Source of the DNA: Cristatella mucedo
Lineage: Eukaryota > Bryozoa > Phylactolaemata > Cristatellidae
Direction of reading: 5' to 3'
Assembly: GCA_009760855.2 (NCBI GenBank)
Contig: WPIO01000052.1
Span: 2,282,501 to 2,346,500 of the forward strand
Length of the DNA: 64,000 nt
The notes under the pieces were generated by a model that worked only from the letters and a program-made list of their open reading frames with translations, made no database searches and had not been told where the DNA came from. The translations under genes were made by a program, and so were the position numbers. This document shows positions 1-11,824 of the stretch, in pieces (positions within the stretch are counted from its first letter, which is position 1; each line of letters starts with the position of its first letter).

Positions 1-970
1 ATCAACGATATGGACCTTAAGGAGCATTCTGCATCCCTTTTCGGCACTCGTTACGATAGCCCGAACCAACTACTCCTAGCTTTCAGCCTTGCAATTGCCC
101 ATGCACGATTGCAATCGATCAAGCTATTCTGATCTGCTTTCTCTGTCCTGTTCAGCTTCTTGGTGAATTCGTCACCGTCTATAATCTTCTTTATATCTGG
201 TCCGGTGAAGAAGCAACCTTTGTCTTTGCCTCCGACACCTGTAGAATGACATGCTGGAGGTACTTAAGAATTGCTGACTCATGGTGTAGAACCATAAAAA
301 AGTGCTCGATGAGGCCTGACTTGGTGTGCAGTGGTGGCAATCAGGGCCTTCCGAGGTCTACAAGTGGCTCCCAATTGATGTTCTTCCCTGTAGAAAATTC
401 CATCCGCTGTAGCCAGTCTCTTTTCTGATAGTGCGCCGCCGCAGTGTTCCGGCTGTCCCATAGGCAAAGAAAACAAGGAAATCTCCTGCAGCCGCCTTGG
501 AGGCCTATCAGGAATGACGCCATTTTGAAGTTTCCAATGACCTCCCAGCCATAGTCGCCATATTTCAAGGCACTCAGCGGCATCTGGACACTGGTGCAAT
601 CCTCTTTGAGGTCGACATAGTGAGACAGAGAGAAAGACTGGCTCTTATTCCCGTTATGAAGTAACATGGCTTTTAGGCTCATCGATTAAATATCTATAAA
701 TAGGCAAGATTCATTTGGTTGACAGGTAGTTCATGCAGCCTCGAGTAAACCGGCCACATTGTTTCGTAAGCGGAGCTCATCTTACCAACCAAAGAAGTTG
801 GAAAAAATTTAGTGACTCTTTCTCTGATCTGTTACTTTTATACTTTTATCAAAAAGTTCTATTTCTTGAGAGTAGATGTGAGAAGTTGAGCAATAGGCTT
901 GGTAGGACCAAGGTCTGTGATCAGATCTTTGAGGTCTTTCAGGTTTGGGAGATGTGGCTCACTTTTGGGT
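1..970 (-). pseudogene. Broken copy of an uncharacterised mobile-element-type protein
   Basis: Read on the minus strand, 970 down to 1 gives consecutive pieces of one protein: PHLPNLKDLKDLITDLG near 950-890, then SLKAMLLHNGNK near 680-640, then LIGLQGGC and FLCLWDSR near 520-440, LPPLHTKSGLIEHF near 335-285 and FTGPDIKKIIDGDEF near 210-150. From memory, this order and these motifs (LLHNGNK, FLCxWDSR, PPLHxKxGL, GPxIxK) match a widespread uncharacterised protein family found in many copies in Hydra, spiders, aphids and other invertebrates. The copy has at least two in-frame stops and frame changes, so it is dead. The longest open piece is 341-682. It continues off the left edge of the window. 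The function of the family is unknown to me; its copy number suggests a mobile or domesticated-element origin. Confidence 0.55.
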
Positions 971-1112
971 CGTAGCTCAGCGGATAAGGTGCTCGTTCTT
1001 CACGATCAAGGTCGTGGATCTGAGTCCTGAAGTAGGCAATTCTTTATGGCCTACTGCAAGCGGTGGTGATAGCCGTAAAGGTCTTCTGCCGCTATATAAA
1101 TCAGCTAAGCCT
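966..1112 (+). repeat. SINE-A copy (tRNA-derived)
   Basis: It begins with a tRNA-like A box (TAGCTCAGCGGATAAGG) and continues through a diverged B-box region. It ends with the family body GCAAGCGGTGGTGATAGCCG followed by TCTTCTGCCGCTATATAAA. Its left end abuts the pseudogene remnant at 1-970. Several spurious short ORFs here are explained by this repeat. Confidence 0.7.
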
Positions 1113-2446
1113 TTTTCTCTCCTCAGCTGCATCTGTAAAACTGGAATGTAGATCTGCAATATATTTACGTTATCTGACTTGCTACTTTCTCCTGAAAATA
1201 GCCGATACCTCTCCGGAGGGTCAGGGATGGCGGCTGAGGGCAGCTTGGTACTCGGGCGATAGATGAAGAAATGTGTGGATACATGATGGAATGAGAGCTC
1301 TTGACAGTTTGACGTTTGAAAGGGTCCACCGTGCAAGTTGCTGTTGCTTGAGTAGTCAGCCGATTTCCGCCAAATTCTTAGGCTAGAAAAAGGTCATGGC
1401 TGCCTTTCTTTCGCCGTGCCAGCCTTTGAACATATCGGAATTAAATACAATAAAAAATGATATAACTTGTGACCTAATATCGTGCGAGAAATTCCATATG
1501 GCGAAGAGCAATTTCTCACCTCATCTTCATGCGTTCTCTTCGCGTGTTCGCATGTGAAATTGAGGTGCGCCTAAAGCTTGTCTTCGTCCTCGTTAGGAAT
1601 ACCGAAGTGGATGCGATGCAGGCCTTTCATATCTGATGCAGACGCTTCTACGGAGTACTTGCTCACTCACGTCTTAGTATATTGTCCCAACCACAAAGCA
1701 GAACGCATCTGTTGGGTGCGTTCTGCAGCCTCTTGATGCCATGCAATCAATCAGATGTGGCTATTCACAATTCTCTTACTCTACAATAACATGAACTATT
1801 TTTACAATTCAAGGCACACACACTGCCAGACTTCTTTGAATACAGTTTTATGTCTGGATTAACTCTCATTAATTTGGATAGAGGCAAAATTCTATGCTGC
1901 ATGTGCGAATCGTGCCTAAAACCTAAACGTGAGAATTTCAAAACATCCATGTCCTGACCACTGAGGCAAATTGTTGTGGAACAAAAGCTATTATCAATTT
2001 ATTATAGGCATACGACATTAGAATAGCATACTTTGTACCTAAGGACAAGAAATTGAAATCTCTTACTTAGCGATTATTACCAAACCTAGTGTGACCTCCT
2101 GCTGGGTCAGACCTCTTGAGAGATATGCAAGTTAACTTTCCCTCTGAATAGTTTGTAGGTCAAGACGTTGTCAGCATCTACATATTCTATGTGTTACACG
2201 CAGCGCCCGCAAGCAAAGATTATTTATTCTTTTTCCATAGATTCCAGGTATCAGGTGATATTCAATGCCATTATTTTACTGATGAGGCACAGCTCAATAA
2301 AGATGTAAAAGTGTAACTTAACATCGCCTCTCGATTCCCTTTCAGGGCTTCCAGACGTGCGAAACCTAACCTAAGCGAACCTACTCCAAGTTTAAATTAC
2401 TTTAGAGTTTGCCTTGTAAAAGTAAAAAGTTAAAAGGCTAGAGGTT
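1113..2446. other. No gene recognised
   Basis: AT-rich sequence with only short open frames in all six frames. I see no recognisable protein, RNA or element ends. Confidence 0.5.
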
Positions 2447-2597
2447 AGCTGATTTTGAAGCCTCATTTTCATAGCGACAGAAGAGCCTTAAAGGCTATCA
2501 CCGCCGCTTGCAGTTGGCAGATCGCCCACTGAATGATTCGAATCTACGACCTCGGTCGTGAAGAGCGAGCACCTAATCTCCTGGGTCATCACGGTTA
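2447..2597 (-). repeat. SINE-A copy
   Basis: On the minus strand this carries the tRNA-like head, the B-box-like stretch (reading GATTCGAATC on the plus strand), and the body motif seen on the plus strand as AGCCTTAAAGGCTATCACC. Length and order match the copies at 31163 and 54440. Confidence 0.7.
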
Positions 2598-3224
2598 ATA
2601 GAATTCTAAGAAATGTGTACCGGAAGTTTTTGTCGTTACAAAACACATATTTTCGTAAGAAACCGAGATTTTCTTAAACTTCCTTGCATGGGATCACCTT
2701 ACGAGGCAGCATACATAACCGTTAGTCCGTCCAGCCGTTTCAAGCCACAGCGATTTCCGGATTGAAGGAATTCAGCCAGCTAGATCATTTAGGTGGCATA
2801 CAAAAATCGATATCGATGGTGTAAGTCACAATGCAAAGCAAGCCGTGGGCACCCAGTTAGTAAAATGACTGCACACTGCAGCATTTTCGAATGTTTGGCT
2901 GCTTGGCTGAGCTCAAATAGCTGTAGTCTAATCACTGAATGGTGGAATGCGGGTACCAATAGAATGGAGAACGATTAGTTTGAAAAGAAATTTAGCAATA
3001 CTCCAGAGTCGTTACAGCTGATCATTTATTGAAGCAGCACGTGCTCCACTTGTGATAACGTTTCTAAGCAGTAGCTCACAGATTATGCATCTACTTGCCA
3101 AAGCACTCGGAACTTTCAGACTACCGAAGGCAGAGGCGGGTCCATATGAGAGCTGCCAGCTCTACCATTCAAAACTTCAGTGTTGTGAGCAACAATTTAG
3201 AAACCATGCTAACACTGTTTTGGT
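2598..3224. other. No gene recognised
   Basis: No recognisable coding region, RNA or repeat was seen. Open frames are short and unremarkable. Confidence 0.45.
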
Positions 3225-3300
3225 CATGGGGTAAGGTGCTCGCCTTTAACGGCCAAGGTCATGGGCTCGAGCCCTTGGGCATATTTAAAACGCTTGGATC
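3225..3300 (+). repeat. SINE-B head fragment
   Basis: GGGGTAAGGTGCTCGCC followed by GGGCTCGAGCCC matches the A-box and B-box part of SINE-B (complete copy at 13797). The LINE-like 3' tail is missing. Confidence 0.5.
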
Positions 3301-3342
3301 GAGATTTCTCTTAGAAAACTATACAAATCAATTATATTTATA

Positions 3343-3637
3343 AAGGTCAGCCCCCCCCCGATCTGCGACGGTTCGACTTACAAAAATACGGAGATACTAA
3401 CCATTCCACGGCAACACAAAAAATAATCGAAAGTCAAAATCTATTCAAGACAACTTCCAAAATCCGCGTGCGACCAATAGATTTGTCAACGCCGCAAACA
3501 ATAGGGAGGAAACGTCATCTGAAATCTTCAGAACGTGTGATAGTAGAACTATCACATACCATTCTCGACTTACGGAAATTCGACTTACGACGGGTTTTCC
3601 TGTCCCAATCTATTGCGTATGTCGGGAGGGCTGACTG
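3343..3637. mobile_element. Probable pogo/Tigger-type MITE
   Basis: The left end (GTCAGCCCCCCCCGATCTGCG) and the reverse complement of the right end (GTCAGCCCTCCCGACATACG) form imperfect terminal inverted repeats. The element is about 295 bp, has no coding capacity, and the right side is flanked by TA. CAGTC(A/G)GCCCTC-type ends are typical of Tigger-like nonautonomous elements. The interior repeats the word CGACTTAC near both ends. The left target site is not clean, so the exact boundary is uncertain. Confidence 0.5.
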
Positions 3638-3689
3638 TATATATATATATACATATAGATATACATATGCATATACATAAACATACAAA

Positions 3690-3742
<53 letters not shown>
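3638..3742. repeat. Compound (TA)n/(CA)n microsatellite
   Basis: Alternating TA, CATATA and CA runs. It abuts the right end of the MITE, suggesting the element inserted at a TA-rich site. Confidence 0.9.
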
Positions 3743-3747
<5 letters not shown>

Positions 3748-3989
3748 TTGTGCGTGTGTTTGCACAGCGCTCCCGAAGCGTATCCTGCTTCGACTGGTGG
3801 TGCCGAATGATGGCAGCAGACATTTTGCTGCTAGCAATTGGGCTGTTATTAACCCTCTAACACACCCCAATGTCCACATATGGCCATCTATATGTTTCAC
3901 ATGAATCGATGCTCCTTGATCATTATGTAGCCAGACGATGTGACCATTAATATTTCGTCCCGAACGTTTCGGTTGACTACCCCAAAGTT

Positions 3990-4425
3990 TTGCCCTGTTT
4001 TACGTTCGGAAGCTCCTCTCTGGTATTCCTCCATTCTCGTGTACAGCCTACCTATCTGAAATACTTCTTTATTAGGCTTTTTATGGAACCTCTCATTACT
4101 CGTTCTCTGGTGTTAGGGTTGTGCCTCTAACTAACCTCAGATCCCTCGGAGACTGTGCCATCATGTCATATGCTCCCAAAGCCCCGGACTTCAAAACCAA
4201 TTAAAATAACATCATTTTCTGATTTGACGACATCTAAAAAACTAACAATCTACCTGTTCGTTTTGCATTTGCTCTGTCCAAGTGAATTATCCTTCGTATG
4301 CTTATGCATGCTAAAATTATGCATGCTAAAATTGTGCATGCTATTACTACTTTAATGGACATACTTCTATTCCAGCCCATGTAAAAGTGCTTAGAAAGCA
4401 TTTTAGTTCTTATGTGATACCGTTA
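3990..4425 (+). repeat. Old LINE 3' fragment
   Basis: Diverged match to the end of the LINE reverse-transcriptase ORF and 3' UTR. The segment around 4120-4190 corresponds to the block encoding LKSYGDRAFSSYAPKAW in the copy at 10775. It is followed by GCATGC-rich 3' UTR sequence and an eroded AGAAAG...TTAGTTCT tail. No frame is open. Confidence 0.55.
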
Positions 4426-4589
4426 TACATTGTTCATTGTTTTTGTTATGAATGCGACATTCTTTTCATTCTAGAACTGCCCAGTTCAAGTCTACTGCAA
4501 AAAGATTTCCGACTGTTTACTTTTCTCCTGTGAGTACAGTGCTTGTTCATTTGATTTTGCATGTGTATGTGCACGACCGGGTGTGCATG

Positions 4590-4649
<60 letters not shown>

Positions 4650-4663
4650 GTGTGTGTGTTTGT
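4590..4663. repeat. (GT)n microsatellite
   Basis: About 70 bp of GT dinucleotides with one GC interruption. Confidence 0.95.
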
Positions 4664-4868
4664 AAACCTTCCTGATAGGCAGCCAGTGCAGATTGGAGAG
4701 TGGTGATATAATGTGGCAGTTGCAAAATTTACAGCAGATTAGCCTAGCTGCCGAGTTAGCACCAACTTCAAGCATGTGTAGGCAGACCTAAAAGTCCCGA
4801 GTTACAGAAGTCTAGTTGGGATGTCGTGAATTTATGGACCACCTTGGCCGTGTCCTTATCCAAGCAAG
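4664..4868 (-). repeat. LINE fragment (RT C-terminus)
   Basis: The minus-strand translation contains NSAARLICCKFCNCHIISPL and NLHWLPI, the same conserved block as NSAARLVCRERHSCHITPLL in the copy at 10775. It lies head-to-head with the plus-strand LINE copy that follows. Confidence 0.65.
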
Positions 4869-5780
4869 TCCAAAATGTCAAGTAAGTGAAAGTAGACTAA
4901 CGCTCAAAATCGGCTCTGCCAGCATATCTTCTGTTGAATCTGCAAGAAATCTATTAGTCATGTTCCAAAGTGACCTAACGTTAGACGACCACATCAGCTC
5001 CACAATCAAGTCTGCCTACTTTTAGCTACATAACATTGCTTAAATTCGGGCTTGTTTAGACAGGGATACCACATCTAAGTTGGTCCATGCATTTGTGACA
5101 TCCCGTTTTGACTTCTGTAACTCACTGCTTGCTGGTCTACCGGCATGTGGAATCAGGTGCTTACAACTGGTGCAAAACTCTGCAGCTAGACTTGTCTGTC
5201 GTGAGCGTCACAGTTGTCACATCACACCACTTCTCACCAACCCGAACTGGCTACCAGTCAAGCAACGGATCGACTTCAAGGTTCTGCTGCTCACTTTTAG
5301 GTCCCTTCATTCTTTGGCTCCAGCTAACCTATCAGATCTATTCCCCCACCAGGCCAAGCATCGTACCAATCGCTTTTCGGAATTTAATCCCTTACCCATA
5401 CTTCGTACAGACCTCAAATCCTATGGAGACTGCGCAATTAGTTCGTATACTCCCACAGCCTGGAACTCACTCCCAACTTGTGTCACGACATCCCCTGATT
5501 TGACCACATTTAAAAGAAATTAATAATGCATCTATTTATGACAGCATGTAGTGGGTCCCTGGAATTCGTCCTTTATGTGCTTATGCATGCTGACACTGTG
5601 CATGCTGCCACTAACCACACTTGCATGCTGACCCTGTGCATGTCACATATAACTATGTTATTCTTGTTGTTTATCAAGCATGATACTACTCACCATTCGA
5701 TCGTGTTTCCTTTGCAGCAAACGTAAAGCACCTAGAAAAAGATTGAGTTCTCTGAGGGTGCTTTATCAATTGTAAGAAGT
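4869..5780 (+). mobile_element. 5'-truncated L2/CR1-type LINE
   Basis: Encodes the C-terminal part of a non-LTR reverse-transcriptase ORF: the SARNL...DDHIS block, FVTSRFDFCNSLLAGLPA, NSAARLVCRERHSCHITPLL, NWLPVKQRIDFKVL, and WNSLPTCV. In-frame TAG and TAA codons near 5023-5043 break it. The 3' UTR has GCATGC motifs. It ends with the stem-loop AGATTGAGTTCTCTGAGGG. This family supplies most coding-like signal outside AKT. Dead copy. Confidence 0.85.
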
Positions 5781-6612
5781 TTGCTTGTTTGTAAGAAGTT
5801 AATAGAAGTTTGCAGCCATTCCGGTGAAAATTTCATCAATGCATTCTATTAGGGAGCAGAGAGAGTTTGATATACTGTAAGGTAGCGAATGATCCCTTCA
5901 CAAGTACAGCTGTGTGTCATCTCTTAAAAAATGAAAACCATAAAACGCTCGTGACAGTCTATAGGTTGGCAACAGCCAGGAAAGTTGTCGCATCACGCCT
6001 GAGATCACAGGCTAGCATTGCAGACAGAAACAGTGGACATGAGGTATGCACCTCAAGGGTGATTTGTATATCTGTACCGTCCACTGCTTCAAATGCCTAC
6101 ATGAGATAGAGAGACCGAATTTATCTTGTGGGCTTTCTATGCAAGATCAGATGATATAAAGATAAATGCAAACCATTTCATTCCTGTCATCACAACGTAC
6201 TCCTGGGCATAAGGAGAATTATAAAAAATAGCTCAATTTACCGGGCAGTAAAAAAAACCCACAGGCCTTTAGACTCGGTGTCACCTTCTGGTTACTGCCC
6301 AATGGTCTCTGGAACGGATCTGCCACTTGAACAGCAGGTTGATCGTGGGTGCTCTATAAAGTTGCAGCGATTATTTGAGGTATCTACACATGTTGGCTTC
6401 TATATGCTCTTTGAAATATGGTTAGGTCGGAAGACACTTTCTCCTCCATAAACATCATATATTCAAGATAGAACATGCCCATAGGTTTTGCATGTAGTTT
6501 TAACTAAGTTTCTTCGGCATATATTTCTATAAATATATGCCTGCATATGCATCATGTGCACACACCTATGTAGAAATGTCGTGCCACGCACATGCTCGCA
6601 TGCAAGCACATC

Positions 6613-6650
<38 letters not shown>

Positions 6651-7203
6651 TACATTCACGGGGCACCTGCAAAGGGGTGCGACACACACATATACAAGTG
6701 AGCACCCATATATACATGCTCATGCAGATGCATGCACTTGCAGTTACATACTCAGTTTTACATTGATGAGCCAGATTTGGACCTTGCCTGAGAAAGTTAA
6801 TCAAAGGGGGGGGCTAAAAGGAATTGCCTGGTGATTGGAAGCATATCATGTCCCTTCAGGTTGGTCCAAGAGAACCGAAGGCCCACTGGCCCTTTTTTGG
6901 TATGCTTATGTATACTTGTATATGTAGATGCCATTGTATACAGCTGCATATCAACATTTGCCCAACACACACTGCCCTTGCATAGGGTACAGTATTGAAA
7001 CGTTGAATGCTCTATCAGCCAGGTTATGAAACCCCTATATACTATCAGCAGTTCCAGAATTACAGCCTATATAAATCGAATATGCACAACGTAATAATTA
7101 GTCGGTCGTGCTTTGCACTTCCAATGAGTCGATTGTTGGCTTTGGCTGCTGATTTGAAGATTTAGCCTGCTGTGTCTTTCGAATAGACTGTTCTATGGTA
7201 AGG
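5781..7203. other. No gene recognised; contains (CA)n at 6613-6651
   Basis: Nothing recognisable as coding. A (CA)n tract lies at 6613-6651. GGGCAGTAA at 6241 is the exact inverted partner of TTACTGCCC near 6293, a 9-bp inverted repeat about 50 bp apart that might mark a tiny MITE. Confidence 0.5.
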
Positions 7204-8020
7204 ACATAATAATAATAATATGTTTGTATAACACACTAATAGAGCCGAGTCTCATTGGAGGCTTCTTTAGAAATACTGCAAAGAAAGCATATCAATTGAT
7301 TAGTGATAACATACATACAGCCCCATCACGCACAAACACAGCAAATGCTGTGAGGAACAGGTGGGTTTTAGCTTTTTATTCAATGTCAACTCAAGGGAGT
7401 CCTGTGAGGTCACTCGGAAGGGAATTTCAGACTTTAGGAGCAAACGAAATAAAGGTACCGGCTCCATCAGTGCTGTGGTTGGCTAGAGCCACGGCTAAAC
7501 GACTGGTGTTAAAAGAGCCGTTGGTACAAGGCCTTGTCTGATTAGGAAATATTTCGGATAGGTTGATTGCAGCAAGAGAATGAAGGAACCTAAAGGTGAC
7601 AAGCAAAATCTTGAAGTCGATATGCTGTTCAATGAGGAGCCAGTGCAGATAGGTAAGAAGTCATGCAATGTGGCTATTGTGACGTTCATGGCAGACAAGC
7701 CTCACTACTTTGCACCAAGTTTAAGTTCCTTATTGCACACAGGCCAGAAGACCTTCAAGCAGTGAGCTACAGAAGTCGAGATGGGATGTTACAAATGCAC
7801 GGACGAACTTGAATCTTGTATCCCTGTCTAAGCAGGCCCGAGTTTTTGCAGTGTTACTTAGCTGAAAGTAGGCAGACTCGGCTGTGGAGCCTATGCAGTC
7901 ATCTAGTGAGAGGTCACTTCGGAGCAGGACGCCCATACTGCCTGCTATATATGCTACACTAGAGATGCTGGTCGAGCCTATTTTGAGGGTAAGATTTTCT
8001 AATTTCTGAATGATGCTGAA
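7204..8020 (-). mobile_element. 5'-truncated LINE copy
   Basis: On the minus strand it runs from the coding block for SLDDCIGSTAESAYFQLSNTA (near 7880) through FVTSHLDFCSSLLEGL, SISTSRFCLSPLGSF and the 3' end near 7204, where ATAATAATAATA is the reverse of the TTATTA tail. Frame breaks separate these blocks. Confidence 0.8.
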
Positions 8021-9074
8021 GTTTTTATATTAAACTACGGAACTCCTTACTGCTGCCTACGTGCTCCACTACAGTGGGACTACCTGGATACAGCACTGAT
8101 GCAGCATCTGCAGCTCGCAAGCCTTACTTGGAGGATGCCAGCAGTACTAGTATATGTCATGATTGGGCAAGGACTCACATAAACTCGCTCGAAGCGCAAA
8201 GCACAATTAATTATCGCATATTACATTTCCACTTCGGATAGGTTGTAATTCAGGAACCACTAATAATCTTTAGGGCTTCCATACCTGGTTGATATACCAT
8301 TCCAGCAGTTGATTACCGTCAGCAGGGTGCAGCTCTTGGAAGCAAAAGAGAAATGATGGTCACGAACAGAAGTGACATGGAGATAAGGCTGAGCACGACA
8401 CAGAAAGACAGTGAGCTCGAATTTAACCGAAAGACACAGACTTCACTGGCAGATATAGCAAATGGTAAAGAAATCGCCGGGAATACAGTATGCTGAGGCA
8501 CAGCACTTCGAAGACAGGCAAAATAACTGCTGATCCAATAATGCACAGTCTCTTGAACTTCGACAGGAAGCCTGCAAACTAAGCTTTCTTTTACCATCTC
8601 GCAGACTAGCAATATCATCAAAGGACTTTGGTAAATAGACACCAAAGAGCATCATGACCATCTCTGAAGCCACGAGTCTTAGCCAGAAAGGCTTGCGATA
8701 GTTATGCATGCTAAAATCGGTTTTTTATGTGGTTCTTTTTCGTTCTAAATGAAGTGCCGAATAAAGAGACTGGTTTGCTTAGAGTGTAATCAAACGACAA
8801 GTCTTCATAATCACAGCTGTCATGACAGCTCCTTGGCAAATAAGACCCGACTGTCCTTAGGCAATATTATCCCATCGGGGTAGCTGGCTGATGCTATTAG
8901 TGGTCACTTATTGGTATTCCCTGTTGGCGTGATTGGTTGCTCCAATTTGCTCGTGTCGTCGATAATGGTGCACACAATGCTTATTATCAGCGCCTTTTGC
9001 TCATGCCGCTCTCTTGACGCTATGCATTTTATTCCGAATCGTGATGGAGCGAGCTGACAAACCCCCTACCCATC
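8021..9074. other. No gene recognised
   Basis: A minus-strand open frame at 8319-8645 has no recognisable motif. I see no splice context or domain to support a gene. Confidence 0.45.
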
Positions 9075-9165
9075 AGTCAAAGAAGCAAATGTAAAGTGAC
9101 TTGACAGAAATTTAGTTCTCTGAGGGTGCAATATCAAATGCATTATTACTATTAAGGACTGCATA
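9075..9165 (+). repeat. LINE 3' tail fragment
   Basis: TTAGTTCTCTGAGGGTGCAA followed by an AT-rich ATTATTACTATTA tail matches the conserved LINE 3' end. Confidence 0.7.
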
Positions 9166-9185
9166 GGAGATACAAAATGAAAAAT

Positions 9186-9312
9186 CTAAAATATAGATAT
9201 AATTTTTATAGCGCCCTAAGAGAACTTAATCTCTAATCAGGCGCTTCAAAAATGCCACAGGGCTCGAGCCCACGACCTCGGCCAGACCTTGGTCGGGGTG
9301 AGGTGCCAATTG
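9186..9312 (-). repeat. SINE-B copy
   Basis: On the plus strand it reads tail first (AGAGAACTTAATCTCTAATC), then GGGCTCGAGCCCACGACCTC, the reverse of the tRNA-like B box. The head is eroded. Confidence 0.75.
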
Positions 9313-10759
9313 CAGAAGGTGGCGACCGCGCATGCACGTGGCAGCCAGCCTGCGGCTGAGCCATGCAGGAGACCCACGTTGAACTCTGTGCAGTTCTGGC
9401 AGCAAGAGGGACTCCTGGGGAACAGATCAGCAGCAGCAAGCACTGATTTTCAGCCGATGAAGGCAAGGAGACGAGTTGGAGCTTCGGACTGTGTGCAATG
9501 CTTGCTTCTCGTTTTTCAATTTTAGAAGCAAGGGCCTGGTCCAGGCGAATACAACAGCAAGCTGCCGCAGTTCACTCGAGCAGTAACTTCAAGTTTCTCC
9601 TCGACAACTCCCCGATTTCCGACATCACATAAGGTGCTAATGACATTAACGCTCAACTGATCATCATGACTGCTTAAAGCTTTTGCGTGGTTGGCATTAA
9701 TAATGCTGATCATTATAAGATACTTGTGCCATCGACTTAAAAGAACCTTAACGTTTTTCTAGGCACTTTAAATACAAAGTATCCAGGAAATGAAGAATGT
9801 CAGTTATTGAACACACATTGTAAGTCCTCACACACTCACGCACGTACAACACACACATGCCCACACATGCATGCATGCACGCACACACAAACACACACAA
9901 CCACGTGCATGCAATTGCTACTGCACACATCTGTTTACCTAGGTGCACACATCGATTTACCTAGGCGCGCACATGTGAACATACGAAGCACAATCACCTG
10001 CCCTCTGCTCTGATGGCTTCAGACGCATCTGGGAAAAAGCTACTGAACTTCACTAACCGTCAGTCATGAATGTGGAATAACACTTGGAAGTGGACAGACG
10101 GCAGTGCTCGAGCTTGTTGTGCTTAGCCCCTTGATCTTTTGTTGCTGATAAACCCAGTACAAGACGCTCTTAGTGACTTTTATGACTTCTAATCTATGCT
10201 TGGGTTTGTTGACTTGTTTTAAATGAATGAAGCCCACATCTACCCCCAAATGAAGACGGTATCCCAAATGCTAGGCACCATCAATCTCGGGCTGTAGCAC
10301 CCATAGCCAGGATTAAACCACGGAGGACGACATGCTTTCATCTTGCCAGACGTGGCCACTCATCCCATAGGATGGGTGACGGGTGTGTGTCAGATGACAA
10401 GCTGCCCGACTTGTGCCTTCCACTTGATCTAATGGTAGCATATGTCCCACTCTAAGGCAAGCCATGCAATGCGCAATTTCACTACACCGATGAACCACAT
10501 TACGGTGTGCTTGAATGGCTTTTACACAAGCGAAGCTGAAACTAGGCAAGGTTTGAAACTAGGAAAGTCTGTGAAAGCAGAGCTCTTTATCTACCTTGGA
10601 CATAGAACACCACAGACTGCACTCACTGCAGGGTCCTAGAAAGGTTTGCAGTTGAGATCAAGGTTGGCCTAAAACACGGAGTTTGTAAATGCTTAGGATT
10701 CACGATGTGACTTAAAGGATGCATTTGCACACATACCGGCACTAATATGGCTTTTCAAA
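9313..10759. other. No gene recognised; (CA)n-like at 9825-9905
   Basis: Short spurious frames only. An impure CA/CATGCA tract lies near 9825-9905. Confidence 0.45.
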
Positions 10760-11735
10760 ACACAGGGACACATCATGCTGCTAACTAACTTACTAGTTAT
10801 GGGCAAACCCAGTGTGATCCAGAGATTGGAAAGGCTGACTCTCAAAATTGGCTCTGCCAGCATATCTCCAGTTGAATCAGCTCGAAATCTAGGTGTCATA
10901 TTCCAAAGCGACCTCTCGTTAGACGACCATATCAGCTCCACAGTCAAATCCGCCTATTTTCAGCTTCATAACATTGCTAAAATTCGGGCTTGTTTAGATA
11001 AAGATACCACGTCCAAGTTGGTCCATGCATTCGTGACATCCCGTTTTGACTTCTGTAACTCACTGCTTGCTGGTCTACCGGCATGTGGAATCAGGTGCTT
11101 ACAACTGGTGCAAAACTCTGCAGCTAGACTTGTCTGTCGTGAGCGTCACAGTTGTCACATCACACCACTTCTCACCAACCCGAACTGGCTACCAGTCAAG
11201 CAACGGATTGACTTCAAGGTTTTGTCGCTCACTTTTAGGTCCCTTCATTCTATGGCTCCAGTCTATCTCTCCGACATACTCCCCCATCAGGCCAAGCATC
11301 GTACCACCCGCTTTTCGGAATCCAACAGTCTAGAAATACCTTGTACAAACCTTAAATCCTATGGAGACCGTGCATTTAGTTCATATGCTCCCAAAGCCTG
11401 GAACTCCCTCCCGACCTGCGTCAGAACATCCCCTGACCTGCCCACATTTAAAAGGAACCTAAAAACACACCTATTTAGGACAGCATTTAGTGGGTCCCTG
11501 TGATTCGTCCTTCATGTGGTTGTGCGTGCTGACACTGTGCATGCTATCACTAACCACATTTGCATGCTGACCCTGTGCATGTCACCCCTAACCATATTAT
11601 TCATTTTGTTTGTTTTTCAAGCATGATTTTACTTACCATTCCATTGCATTTCACTTTACAGCAAATGTAAAACGCCTAGAGAGAGATTAAGTTCTCTGAG
11701 GGCGCTTTATCAAGTGAATTATTATTATTATTATT
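10760..11735 (+). mobile_element. Best-preserved LINE copy (RT C-terminal 242 residues open)
   Basis: An uninterrupted frame at 10775-11503 encodes the C-terminal third of an L2/CR1/Rex-type reverse-transcriptase ORF: thumb-region block LGVIFQSDLSLDDHISS, IAKIRACLD, FVTSRFDFCNSLLAGLPA, NSAARLVCRERHSCH, NWLPVKQRIDFKVLSLTFRS, and WNSLPTCVRTSP, ending LKTHLFRTAFSGSL. Endonuclease and catalytic palm (FADD) are absent because of 5' truncation. The 3' UTR has repeated GCATGC words, then AGAGATTAAGTTCTCTGAGG and an (ATT)n tail at 11719-11736. The open frame and low divergence suggest relatively recent insertion. Confidence 0.9.
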
Positions 11736-11824
11736 ATGCTCGCCGGTGGTAAGCATCTTCCTCCGCGTTAGAGGCAAACGGATAACTCTGCTTAGCTTAA
11801 TTTAAATGACAGCTTGCCGTCAGT

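Noticed and set aside
10775-11503. 242-residue open frame as a host gene
   Set aside because: All its blocks recur in many truncated copies across the window with a common 3' tail; it is the C-terminal part of a LINE ORF.
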